From Megalopta genalis (taxonomy: Eukaryota; Arthropoda; Insecta; Hymenoptera; Halictidae): a stretch of 64,000 nucleotides of DNA. Positions 48,882 through 60,198 of this stretch are shown piece by piece. Each line of letters starts with the position of its first letter. Within the stretch, counting starts at the first letter, position 1. The notes under the pieces are model-generated. The model had not been told where the DNA came from. It ran no database searches and saw only the letters and a list, made by a program, of their open reading frames with translations. The translations under genes and the position numbers were made by a program. The stretch covers positions 9,512,463 to 9,576,462 of the forward strand of contig NC_135022.1 of the NCBI RefSeq assembly GCF_051020955.1, in the 5' to 3' direction.

Positions 48882-51800
48882 GGATAGTCTCGTAGTTGAA
48901 TACCGATCGCTTATGTGATCTAGCCGAACGGTTGGAAAAAGGAAGCGACGAGAGTATTTCGATCTCTGTGCACTTTTCCTACGAGAACGTTGTAATTAGT
49001 GCCGATAATACCCAACCACTTCCTTTCTCCTTGTTTATCTCGTCGATCAATCACCGTGTTTTTACGTTTGTTTTGTTGATTTATCTTTTATTAAAAAAAC
49101 ACTGGATCCTCAGGGTTGGGTGTGTTCTACGTCCCTTTATTCTGCAGCATGCACCGTTCGTTGTCTCGTTTGTATTACGATGAGAAATCAGCAAAAAGTA
49201 TTTATTTTTTAAGCTATTTGGTAAACAATGGCAACGAAAAATGTGTAAATTATTTCTGTGCGTTCAGCCGTGTAATTGTGCGCGTGTACGTGTAAATCAG
49301 AGTACACTGGCAAAGGAAAAACTGTTTCGTAGAAGATTGCAATGCGACTTACATTGTATCTACTATCAGTGCTACCATCTCTGCCCGTGAAAAGTGTATC
49401 GAACGAGAAATCAACTTATGATTTTCGAATACACGATACACGATATACAATACACAATATACAAGACGCGATATTTGGTATACAGGACCCAGAACGGCGG
49501 ATAGTACATGATACACACGAGCTTAATACGAACGTAACGTGCAATTTCTAAGTGTATGTTCTTCCTGCATTCTTGTCCCCCTGGAGAACTTAATTTTCAT
49601 AAGGTATGTCGTAAAATTGTATATTACGGAAAATGCAAAAGATGAAAAAGTTGGGAATGCTTGTAAGTTCTGATTGTCCTAAACTTTGTTTTTTTTTCCG
49701 AAGTTGGGCCGAAATTCGATACAGAGGGTGCACGTAGAAATAAATTTAACGATTAATTAGGTCAGAAGCGAATACGATCGAGGGAAATTAAAATAAAGTT
49801 GACTGTAAAGGAGCGCGCGTTTTAACGGAGGTAATTTTATCGTGAATTTCTCTTCGATTTTTCTCTTCGACGAATGAAACAAAAGAACGTAAGAAATAAC
49901 GAAATATTCGATCACGGTGCAAGTCGAGATGAGAATTGAATTCAACTCGAGTCGGAATTGTCAAGAAAATGCTAACTACAAGAAAGAAGGTATGGTAGGT
50001 ATCGCCCGTGGGAATAGAGAACAGTCGTTTTCGCGACACTTATCGATATGTGACGACACAAGATTCGTAATTGATGTTCCAAACACTCGAAGAATATAAG
50101 GTTGCGCACCGATGGCAAATGATGAAATTAACCTTTGACCGGTTATTTATTCCTCCATTTTTGGCGTACATAGTTTTAAGCTGAGTAGTCGTCACCTTGA
50201 AGAAGCCACCGGCGCGGCGTAGCATCGCCTCGGTAATTAACCGAAAGCGATAACAACAATTTGCTCGTTGGTTTCGCTAACGATAGAATTCGGTGGACTG
50301 TTTCTGTCGTTGGTTAATGGTATCGTTGCGCAACCGCGATCAAATGAAATTCCAACGGATCCAAAGTAATTACATACTTGTTTCGATTTGTTCGCGTGCA
50401 AATGAAAACCAAAAATATATGTATATATTCGCTGGACCAGTTCTACTCGATAACAGTTTTACTCGAGTTGCATAACGGCGAATTTCAACTAAATACGGAA
50501 CACGGTATACGCGGTGAGATGGATGAATCGCGGACGAACGTGTCAAGATCGATCAGCGAAACTTATTGCAGACAAAAGAAACGAATAAACTTAGCCACGA
50601 GTATGAATTTGTTTACGGTAGCTCGGTAACCTTGACCGACCTAAAGTATCGCGCGCGTAGTCGATCGATCGATCCACGTTCGTATTTCACTTGCCTATAC
50701 CTAATGTTATGCGTAATTAGAGCGTTTTTCGGTTGATCGTTTATATTCTATCGTTGTCACGCATTACTCTATGCGACGATCCGTGTCAAGATGCGATCGA
50801 CTTTGCCGGATTCCGAATGTCGATTTGTGTAACTGCATCTTACTGTTAGCCTCGTCACTGGCGCTTCGTAGATTGTATCGGTCGTGTTCTCACAGTTCGC
50901 AAGCGCAGGTAATTTGTTTACCTGGTCCCCTCATAGAGAACAAAAGTGTACATGGTGAGTCACTGCGAAAAGGAAATTTGAAAAGGAAATTTGAAAAGGT
51001 CGGCTGGCTTGCCTGATAACACAACGTTCATTTTGACAATAGCCTATCGAGCTTTTCCCGTCATTCCTCGGCCTCTAACTGTTTTTCTTTTTTTCTTCTC
51101 GAACATGAATAAGACTTGACCCATAGGGATTTAAAAAGTTTTATGTTACAGCCCTACCTTGTGTTTCTTTCCGTTCCATAATTATCTTTTTTTATCAAAT
51201 AAATCAACGTTAAATCGACCATAAAGAAAACGACAAGGACCAACGACGATGAACGTTGACGAACAGAAGAAGAAACGAAAGGGAAACAGGCGCAGGAAAA
51301 GATCCGATTTCGAACATCGTTTGAAAAAAAAAACATCGTTTTCGAACGGTGGAATAACAAGCCGTTTGGGAGGAAGACGAAAGTTGCGCATAATGTAACG
51401 TACACGTACATACCGATACACGTACACGAATATTTGCATGTATGTATGTATGTACGTATGTACGTATGTATGTACACGTACATGGGCATAGATATATTTA
51501 ATATAATGTATATTCTGTTTAACCGATAAGAAAAACGCGTTTCGCTGGTAAACGATAGAAGCGACGCATGCGTACAGCCGGGCAAACAGAAACCGATGGA
51601 ATTGGCGCATACGTGCGAGTGTATGTTGGGCCGCGAAGATCTGCGTCGACCGTGCGCATAGTTTTCTTCGCGTACTATTCGCGGTACTCCCACCACACAT
51701 CCTCCGTTGCATACAGGGCCACCGAGTCGCCGAGTTCCCCCTCCCCCATCTAACCATCCAACTAACACGCTGTACGCTGTAAGCCTACAACTGTAGCCTA

Positions 51801-52000
51801 TAACCGTAGGCATCCCCGGCAAGTCGAACGTTATTCCTCCGTCTCTTCGCCGCTTCCAATAAATACACATATATTTGCATTTATTTGAAGGTTTTCCCTC
51901 GATTAAGAAATCGGCATTTCCCGATCGAACGGAACAAGCCGTTTCAATCAAACAGAGAGTCCCCGACTGCGTTGCACCCGATTCGGTTCGACCATCCAGA
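48882..52000. other. Tom40 3' flank and intergenic DNA
   Basis: Probable Tom40 3' UTR, then non-coding sequence. A 69-codon + frame (49342-49551) starts with a signal-peptide-like stretch but is then built from ACACGATATACAATACACAA repeats, so I do not call it. TGTATGTATGTACGTATG repeats lie at about 51437-51483 and spoil the minus frames at 51154-51951. At 50933-50975 an ATG is followed by gtgagt, a possible but unsupported small exon. Confidence 0.45.
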
Positions 52001-52011
52001 GAGACGCGATT

Positions 52012-52033
52012 GTTTCTCTCTCTCTCTCTCTCT

Positions 52034-52088
<55 letters not shown>

Positions 52089-52090
52089 GC
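52012..52090. repeat. (CT)n microsatellite
   Basis: Interrupted CT run (TCTCTCTC with CCCTCTCCAT and TTTCTC interruptions) on the + strand, followed by further pyrimidine-rich DNA to about 52125. Confidence 0.95.
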
Positions 52091-52099
52091 TCTTTTTCT

Positions 52100-52806
52100 C
52101 CTCTCTTTTCTCTTCTCTCTTTTTTTATGTCGTGCAGTCCGCAGTGGTTTCACTTTGCCGCTGGTTCTCCGCTACGTGCATAATATACACTATACGGTAA
52201 CCTCGCTACCAATCATAGAACAGCGGTCACCGTGCATTTTCGTGCGACTGCTAATAAATGGAATTCGCTAAATCGCAGGACGACATCGCGATTATCGATT
52301 GCGCGCGTAAAGTGTTTCGCTTGATCGGGGGAACGAGCGCAAGTGCGAATTGAGATCAAGTGAGAAGGAATTGAACGCGCAAGGGCCGAGAGGAGGAGAT
52401 ACGGGAACGCGGTAGGAAACAGTTTCGGGAGGGGTTCGAGATTTCGAACGAAATCTCGAGATCGAAGTCGCGCGCGCGCGTTCGCCGAAAATAAGGGCGG
52501 TTCGTTGCGACGGCGAGACGAGCGAACTAATTGAACGATCGTGGTCATCGATCGAGGATCCGGAAGATGGACGAACACGGAAAGGGATCGATCGTGAGAG
52601 AAGCAAGATCGTAGCAATGTTATCGCGGTAAGTAGCTCTGCTCGATGGTGTTCCTCCCGATCGAAGGGTGAACTGCCCGAATTAACGAATAACTGCATGT
52701 AGCGTTGATTTCTGCTAAAAATGAATCGCGTCACGTTAATGCGTTCCGCGAGGCGACAGCGAACGGAACAACTGACCAGCGATATTTGGTCGACTAGCGC
52801 GATTAA
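52100..52806. other. GC-rich stretch with an ATG-donor motif
   Basis: At 52617-52629 an ATG (ATGTTATCGCG) is directly followed by gtaagt, a strong splice donor, downstream of a GC-rich, pyrimidine-tract-bearing region. This could be the first exon of a gene that continues outside the window, but nothing else supports it. Long frames on the minus strand (52213-52848) show no family. Confidence 0.25.
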
Positions 52807-53073
52807 TCCTTTGCAGTCGAAGCTATTCGAATTCGAAATCGAAAGCATGCTATTTCTGATCTACAGTATTTCTATCCTATATAATTTATTAATTATTATT
52901 TTATATGATTTATATATATGCATATGAAATTTAGCCTATTGGCGAATGCGATGCGGTTTTAATAGCTTCTTTTTTTCCAATATAAACGAGTCTGATATGC
53001 TCTTGGAATGATTTTGAAAAATAGTATAGCAATTTTTAGTGGCGCCACAGAGTCGCCGTTCGAGTGGAAAGGG
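52807..53073. mobile_element. TTAA MITE family E (CCTTTGCACTCGAA ends), copy 1
   Basis: 267 bp between TTAA (52803-52806) and TTAA (53074-53077). The left end is TCCTTTGCAGTCGAAGCTAT and the right end, inverted, is CCCTTTCCACTCGAACGGCG. The interior shares GTGGCGCCACAGAGTCGCC with copies at 62866-63105 and 63309-63550. The TTAA target points to a piggyBac-type mobiliser. Confidence 0.85.
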
Positions 53074-53149
53074 TTAAACGTGTGCCGCGCGACGTTTGTT
53101 CGCCATCTATTATCTATCGTCTAATTACTTATTACCTACTACCTACGTT

Positions 53150-53260
53150 ATATTATATAACGAATTATATTATTTTTATTATATTATATTAAATTATATT
53201 ATTAAAATTATATTATATTAAATTATACTATTAATTATATTAAATATATAAAAAGACGAG
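53150..53260. repeat. AT-only low-complexity stretch
   Basis: Repeats of TTATATTATATTAAATTATA type with no coding potential. Confidence 0.8.
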
Positions 53261-54479
53261 GATAAAGTTGGCCCATGCTTTGCCAATAGCTGCCCGCGTC
53301 GGTGAGCCAAGCGTCGACGCGACAGCTTTCGAGATCGAGAAATTCCTAGTCGATTTTTCTACCATTGCATTACACATATTTGTGTAGCATCTACATGTGC
53401 CGCGAGACACAAGATGCAAGATACGACGTAAGATGCACGATGCGAGATGCAAGTTGCGATACGCATGATATTTGCATTGGGCAAAGCTCTGCAAAGAGAG
53501 TATACCGGGCTCCGTTCAAACACAGCAAACCTACGACGTCGTTTCCGTTTTTGTTGCTGTACCGGAAAACGAGACGCGACGAGAGGCCGAACGACGACGT
53601 TGTTGCGCGCGGGGTCAAGCTTTCGGAGAAGAAGAAAAGCTTTCGTTCGTTTAAACAACCTCGTTGCATTGTACTCGCAAGATACGCGTTATGAATCATG
53701 GGGTCGCGTACGAACGAACGGTCTGCTTGTTTGCGTAATAATTTCGATCCGTGACTGTTCGTCGATCCGCATACATACATTCCTTTTCCTCCCCCTTGCC
53801 AAGCGTATTTGCTTCTGCCAACGTCTTTGTCGAACTCCTCTCTTTCGCCTCGCTCGATCGGCAATCGATTCGCACGTTGAACGCGATTTCGCGTACGCTG
53901 GTTGCTTGGCCATCGGCGCCGCGGTAAACCGATGCTTTAGAGACGAAAGTTTGAGCCTCGGCTGCTTCGAGCCTCGGACTTTCGAATTCGAAGTGTTCGG
54001 AACTGCTTCGGAACTCGGATCGGATCGCGTCGCGCGATCGAAAAGAGAAGAAAAGAAAGGAAAATAACGAATAACGGCGAGCGCGAGAGCAGAGGAAGAA
54101 TATCCGAACGATATTCTCGGCCGAAAGAGAGCCGCTTTTCAGCGCGTGTATACACGACTGACCGACGCTGTACGGTAAGGTCCAAGTCCATTCGTTATCA
54201 GAATTTTTCTAGCATCGGTGATCTTCCATCGTCAAGGGTCAACGTACGCAACAATGAAACAACGTTGGAGTTGCTTACGAAACGTTCGATTCGATCCCGT
54301 TCGGTTGTTCGAAAATTCGGCCGTTTACGGACGCGTTTTCGTTCCACGCGTGCATGTTTCGCGAGGTAAACGAATGCGCGCAGGTGAATAAGGGACAACG
54401 AAGACGAGCGAGGAGCGCGAAGGGTGGCGAGACGGAGAAAGGGATGGTAACAACGAGAAGAAGGAGGATGCGCCGTACT
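53261..54479. other. GC-richer stretch, overlapping chance frames
   Basis: Both strands are open over the same bases (53391-54067, up to 206 codons), as expected from high GC. Products are cysteine/arginine-rich with no domain. GATGCAAGATACGACGTAAG-type short repeats occur at about 53405-53460. No gene is called. Confidence 0.4.
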
Positions 54480-54653
54480 ATAGATGTTTGGGAAGATGAG
54501 ATACGATTATTCGAGCTTCGCGGCTAGTTGTTACAGTCGCCGATTGCTAACAACTGTAAAAACGAGCCGCAACGCTGGAATAATCGTACACCACCACTTC
54601 CCAAATTGTCCATTTTTGTTTCCAAGCTGAGCGTGATTAGGGAAAATTTATTG
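54480..54653. mobile_element. MITE family B, left-truncated copy
   Basis: The right end GGGAAAATTTATTG precedes TA, and the interior (GATACGATTATTCGAGCTTC and AAATTGTCCATTTTTGTTT) matches family B. The left terminal repeat is missing. It lies 41 bp from the next family B copy. Confidence 0.75.
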
Positions 54654-54694
54654 TACTTGTTCTTCTCTCTCTCTCTCTCTCTCTCTCTCGAATA

Positions 54695-54916
54695 CAGTAA
54701 ACTCTCTCTTCAATTGCCCATCAACTTATAAATAAAAATGGACAATTTGGGAAGGGAAGATACGAATATTCGAGCTTCGCGGCTAGTTGTTGTAGCCGCC
54801 GATTGTCAACAACTGTAAAAACGAGCCGCGAGACTCGAATGTGAGCCATATCTCCTCTCCCGAAATTCTTCATTTCTCTTTAGAAGCTGAGAGGGACAAT
54901 TGGAGAGAATTTACTG
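54695..54916. mobile_element. MITE family B, full copy
   Basis: 222 bp between TA dinucleotides. Ends CAGTAAACTCTCTCTTCAAT and, inverted, ATTGGAGAGAATTTACTG. It shares CGAGCTTCGCGGCTAGTTGT with the truncated copy next to it. Confidence 0.9.
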
Positions 54917-54995
54917 TACTTCATTCAGAATCAACGACTCAATTCCAAAGTGGTACGGTCTTCCTCGTCCACGCATATCTACGTACGCATATCTA

Positions 54996-55931
54996 TTGGG
55001 TTGGCAACTAAGTAATCGCTGATTTGTTCAATGAAATAAAAAATTTTTTTCTACTTGGAACGAAGTTTAATCTGTAATGTATTTTCCATTTTGTTCGATG
55101 ACCTTTCGCCGTCTCTCCGACAACTTGAAAACCCCACGCTCGTAGAAAGTCTGATCCTTTTGCGGCCAAAAACTGAGTTAAGCGAGATTTTACAGCGTCA
55201 TCGTCGTTAAAAATTTTACCACGAAGGGAGTTGTCCAGGGATCGAAATAAGTGGTGATCCGATGGCGCGAGATCAGGGGTGTAACATCAATTCCCAAGCA
55301 ATATCCATGAATTTTTGCCGAGTGGACAAAGACGTGCGCGGCCTAGCACTGTCCTGCTGGAAAATGACACCTTTACGATCGACCAATTCTGCTCGCTTTT
55401 CCTTGACTGCTGCATTCAATTTGTCCAGTTGCTAACATTCACGGATAATAAAAAATAACATACTACTACTAATAATAATAATTTTATAATATAACATTCA
55501 CGGATATCATAAAAATTGGAGTGAGAGGCATCTATAACCGAAATCGGCGATTACTTAGTTGCCAACCCAATATAAATATCTTCATTCGTCGCAACAACGA
55601 TTCTCATTGGAAAGCGATGCATAATAGAAGTGCTTTTCTTAGCTGAATAGAAATAATGGAGTTTAACGAAGGCTTGGTTGTTTATGGAACATATTGTTAC
55701 CTCTTCTTGCAGAGGTACCGGTTCAGGTGGCAGCAGATCAGGATTATAAGGTGTAATGCAGCGTGCTCGCCATAGAGCTATGATTCCTTTCTTCAAAGCT
55801 AGCGGTTAAAAAATAACATACTAATAATAATAATAATAATAATTTTATAATATAACATTTACGGATATCATAAAAATGGGAGCGAGAGACGTCTATAACT
55901 GAAATCGGCAATTACTTAGTTGCCAACCCAA
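54996..55931 (-). mobile_element. Composite mariner carrying a piece of RSPH1
   Basis: 936 bp bounded by TTGGGTTGGCAAC at one end, its inverse at the other, and TA on both sides. On the minus strand it consists of three parts. (1) A mariner left end only (55808-55931). (2) 227 bp nearly identical to RSPH1 18395-18621, made of 32 exon codons, the donor site and the start of the intron. (3) A complete deleted mariner (54996-55570), joined to RSPH1 sequence at the very TA where the mariner sits in the RSPH1 intron. The internal mariner shares the transposase deletion and frame break of the RSPH1 copy. RSPH1 here is thus carried within mariner ends as a captured fragment. Confidence 0.88.
55571..55798 (-). 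pseudogene. Captured RSPH1 exon fragment within mariner
   Basis: Copy of the 3' part of the RSPH1 exon 18345-18491 (from codon KKGIIALW to ...PLQEE), its donor (gtaaca) and about 130 bp of intron. Six differences are visible across 227 bp; the three in the exon are synonymous (GGG/GGA, GCC/GCT, CGT/CGA). No start codon, promoter or acceptor is obvious, so this is a fragment and not a gene. Confidence 0.88.
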
Positions 55932-55934
55932 TAC

Positions 55935-58900
55935 ATTCGAAATGTTTGTTGCACGGGTGTGCTACGGGAATCTGCTTGCGCGAAACGTATCCTTCTTTTC
56001 CAAACAATAAGATTGCGGTCGAGGCCGCGTGTATCAGGATTGCCGTCGCGTGCCGTCTTTACGGCGAACTTTGCGGTGTTCTCTCTCGACGGAGCCGTTC
56101 GAATCGACGACGATGCTCCTCGAGAGCAACATGGAACGGCGAGCGCCAAAATGCGAGGCGTAAACGGTCCGAACCGATGATTTCGGTACACGACAGCTTT
56201 GGAAAATCGTGCGAGGGTTACGCGAGCTGGGTTACGCGCCGCCTTCAACCGACCTCGTCGGCGAGCAAGCGGCCGTCGCGATTGTCGCAGCACCGTTGCG
56301 CCGATTATGCTCACACGTGTATAGGTACCCATTGTTTTCGAGTTTTCTCGTGGTGCACGAATACCGACGCGAACGAGCTTTGTAGTTCGCGGGCAAAGGG
56401 ACTCCGGCTATAGGGAAGCTGTTACTTATACGTTCGATGGCCGCGCACGATTTTCTAAAACGTTCGAGACCGAATTTGCCGGCGCGACGCATAAACCGGT
56501 TTAACGGACGCAACAATCGGCGTAACGTAGGCCGATTTGCCGGCGGTTTGGACACGGGTCACAGTCGGAAATGCGCGCGTGAACATCGACACGCCGCCGC
56601 CGCAAGGAAAACCGCCGTCCGGCCGAGCGTTTTTTTTTCGCGGCGAACGTCTCTCGACGGCGAATTCGACGGAACGTCGAAATCGACAGGGCAGCAGGAG
56701 TACGAACGAACAGGAAAAGGGGGATACGTACCTTCGAGATCGGTGTTGAATCAGTGCGAGAAACGCGGAGAAAGAAATGCGAATGTGCCGGCACCGGCGA
56801 CCGAATGGAAAGCGATTCGTCGCGGCGACTGATTATTTCTCGTGTGTTACCGATTGATACAATGCATGCTAGTCGACGCGACATGTCCGACGTACGAGGT
56901 AGCGACGGCGGCGACGGTGACTGCGACGACGTCGGCGACGGCGACGACGACGAAAGTCTCTGCAGAGGTAGAAACAGAGGCAGAGACGAATGCAAAGGCG
57001 AAAGCGGAGGCAAAAGCAAAGGCGAAGGCAAAGACGATACGACGTCGACGACGGCGACGACGAAGACGAAAGCGACGGCGACGAAAGTCTCTGGCAGAGA
57101 GGTGGAAGCAGAGGCAGAGACGAGTGTAAAGACGAGAACGAAGGGCAGAGACGAATGCAAAGACGAAAGCGGAGGCAAAAGCATAGGCGAAACCGGGGAA
57201 CGGGTTGTATCTTGGGCGCGTGCAACGCGAAATGGTGGGTGGCGTTCTATCGGCCGGTGTTCCAGCCACCGCGATACGAGTTATCTTGCGATACACCGGC
57301 GCTCGGCGAAGAAACTTTTAACTCCTTCCTACCAGCAGTCTTCCTCCGGTTTAGTATAGAGCGGAATTGTAGTTGGAAGCGTTTCGTGGTTCCCGAGGTT
57401 CCCGAGGTTGCCGAGGTCTCGAGGCCCGGTGTGACCATTGCATCGTGGCCAATTGCTAGCCAACGGAATTGTTCTCGTCGCATCTCGACTCGTTCGGTTT
57501 CCTTTGTAACGTCGCGGCCGCATGTTCGCTGGATCTTTCAGTTCTCGCCGTTCGTCCGGACCCGTTGCGCATGGCGTGACGCGGATCGCGAATCGCGCGT
57601 ATCGTGGATCGCGAGACTCGAATCTCGTCGAATTTCGACAAGTGTTCCATTTTCATTTTTTATCTCGGTTGGTATATACATACATATATACATATTCGCG
57701 CTCGCCAGTATCACCGCGAGAGCCTCGTTTTCGTTGTCGTTCGTCGCTTTCGTTCTTGGTCTCGATCTCGAAACGATTTCTACACGCGTACGCAACACCG
57801 AAGCGAGGCCACGCGAGGACGGACGAAGCTAACGCGAGGCCACGCAAAGGATTACGCGAAGGCGGCGCGACAAGTTGAACGTTTCGCCGATCTGAAAAAA
57901 AAGAAATAGACCACGGTGCGCTCGAGTTGGGAACCACTGTTAGTAGAACTGTGCAACTACTCTAGATAAGGTATCGGCTGACGGCCGGACCCCGCGATAA
58001 CGCTACGCAGCATGACCGAACGTAACGCATCGTTCCGCTTCGTTTTGCTCATTCCTCGGCTCTCCTCTAAAGCTCTCCTAAAGCTCTCCCCTATTTCTCG
58101 CGGAGCTCTCCTAAACCACTCCGCAAAGCTCTCTGCCGAAGCTCCCGTAATGGCTCAAACCTCAACCCTCCCGGGCACTCCCCCTCGGCGCTCCTCGGCG
58201 CTCCACAAGTGGCTCCTTCGATTTGTTCGTTCACGGCGATCCGTCCACGACGTCGGCTGCCCTCCTCTGTTCCGCGTAACAGCAATAACAACGTCGATAA
58301 AAAATAAATAGCAACAACAGCGGAGCGACGGCTTGTTTCGTCCGACCGTCGGCCACGTGAAACGGCGCTCGGCGAGCGAGCGAGCGAAACGAGCGCCGCA
58401 CGCAAGTGATACGTACACATCGCCGATTCGGAATCGAATTCGCTAAATTCATCCTCGATCCAGATCGACGGGCCCGATAAATTCCGTCGCGATGCCATGC
58501 CGATTCGCATGCCGGTCGAATGAATAAATAGCAGCGCGAAACGATAAGAGAACGATACCGGGCGCACGCACCGTCGGGGCCCGCGTCGACGGAGAACGAA
58601 AGAGATGCGACCAGAAGAGAATATACCGGGCGGTGAAGCACGCCGGGCGAATCTTCCGAGAAACACGGAGCGAGACAGGGGACCGACCGCTCGTCGGGAG
58701 CGATGGGAACGATGAGAACGATAGAAACGCCCACGTACTGGTACACTAAGGCGGCAGAGGCGTAACGCAACGTAACTCCTGTGATACGGTAATCTTTCGC
58801 GGACAGAGATTAGCCAAGGACGCACAGATAAACCATAACGATGTTAATACTCCTTGGCCTGGCGAGGCATCTCGCGCGGCACACGGCAAACTCGAATAAT

Positions 58901-59690
58901 GCCGCGGCGGCTGCGGCTCGTCGGTTCCGGTGACCACGGCCGTGCGTTTCTGTCGTTTGCCGTTCGCCATTTCCGTTCGTCGCCCGAAACAGAGAGATCG
59001 CAGGTCGCATCCGAGAAGTCCGGTGGTTCGTTCCGCGTCTCCGTGATCCGTGTTCTCGGGAAAACGGGAGAACGGGGACTGAAGCGAACGGCGGCGAGGG
59101 GTGGCGAACCCGGTCGGCGAGCGTGCAGAGTTTTCTTGCCCGACGATACGGTCCGGGACATGGCTCCGCCACCTGCGCTACGTTTACGAAGGTGCCACGC
59201 AACGTGTCCTTTACAAACGTCGTTTTTTTTCCGCCGCCGCCGCCTTGCCAAGGCAGCTGAACAATCTGCGCGTCCGCGAGTCGGCGCGTCCTCGTGCAGC
59301 AACACAACCGGTCGCAGCGGGGAGCGGCGGCGCGGCGCGGCGCGGTGAAGCTAGTAGTAGCTCTGTGTGTAACAATGTTCGTAGTCGGCACACGGAATTG
59401 TTGGAGCCGGGGTCGGTGATAAGAAAAAAAAGCCGGTTATTTTCCCATGCGCGTTCGAAAACGGAAACCGAGTTGAGGCCAAAGTTGGAACAGCGACAAC
59501 GTCGGTGGCGTTTCAAACGGTCGTCCGCGTGTACGTGCATACGTATGCGGGCGTTATCAGTCGAGGAGACAGCTCTCCTTTCGTCGACGAGTCGGCCGAC
59601 GATGCGAGCGGCGCGAGCGCTGCAAACCACGCTCGAACCACGTTCGAATCGTTTGCTGGCCGACGCCGCGTTTTCCCGAGGGAAGGTCCT
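55935..59690. other. GC-rich region, no gene supported
   Basis: Nearly every frame on both strands is open for 100-280 codons somewhere in this region, as expected of GC/CpG-rich DNA. None shows a domain, conserved motif or coherent exon series. It might be a long CpG-rich 5' UTR or first-exon region of a gene lying beyond the window. The minisatellite at 56880-57195 is listed separately. Confidence 0.45.
56880..57195. repeat. GC-rich minisatellite (GACGGCGACG / GGCAAAAGC units)
   Basis: Tri- and hexanucleotide-based repeats (GCGACGACGTCGGCGACGG; GCAAAAGCAAAGGCGAAGGC). A larger duplication is visible: CAGAGGCAGAGACGAATGCA at about 56970 recurs at about 57110 and 57145. It produces repetitive Asp/Gly or Ala/Phe frames that are not evidence of a gene. 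Confidence 0.85.
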
Positions 59691-59694
59691 ACGA

Positions 59695-59927
59695 CGAGGA
59701 GAGAGAGAGAGAGAGAGAGAGTGCTGCCGGCCGAACCGCGAGTCCCATAGGATCGAAAACCGCCCCTAAAACGCCCCCGGCGAGCACGCGCGCACACGCC
59801 GGTTCTTATCTGCGCGGACCAGACGCGACCGGTTCGTTCGGCCGTTTGTTTCGGCCACTTGGCAAAACATCAAAATATTGAAATATCCTCTTCGCCGGTC
59901 ATCCTTTCGCGGCCTCAACCCTCTCTC

Positions 59928-59959
<32 letters not shown>

Positions 59960-59960
59960 C
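59695..59960. repeat. Two short (GA)n runs
   Basis: GA repeats at about 59699-59720 and 59932-59958, separated by unique GC-rich sequence. Confidence 0.85.
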
Positions 59961-60198
59961 AATTCCGAATTGCAACGAGCGTGCACCGAATAGAGTAGAT
60001 GCACCAGTTTCTGCGCCTGTCCCAATTAAATAATAGATAGTTATAGTTAAAGTTATATATAATATATTAATATATATAATATATTATATATAATAGTTAA
60101 AATATATATAGTTAAAGTTATATACGGGGAATAGAATAGTATAGTATTAATAAATAGAATAGAATAGTATTAATAAATAGAATAGGAAAAGTTTTAAA

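Noticed and set aside
49342..49551. Small secreted peptide with signal-like N-terminus
   Set aside because: The rest is built from ACACGATATACAAT-type repeats and lies where the Tom40 3' UTR is expected.
51154..51951. 265-codon minus frame
   Set aside because: Includes a TGTA microsatellite translated as YIHTYIRTYIHT; no domain or splice context.
56501..57832. Long open frames on both strands (up to 280 codons)
   Set aside because: They run through a GC-rich trinucleotide minisatellite and are open in nearly all frames. The products are Arg/Ser/Ala repeats with no domain.
58091..59769. Frames of 150-244 codons in the CpG-rich region
   Set aside because: Overlapping frames on both strands, no motif, no splice series; absence of stops follows from base composition.
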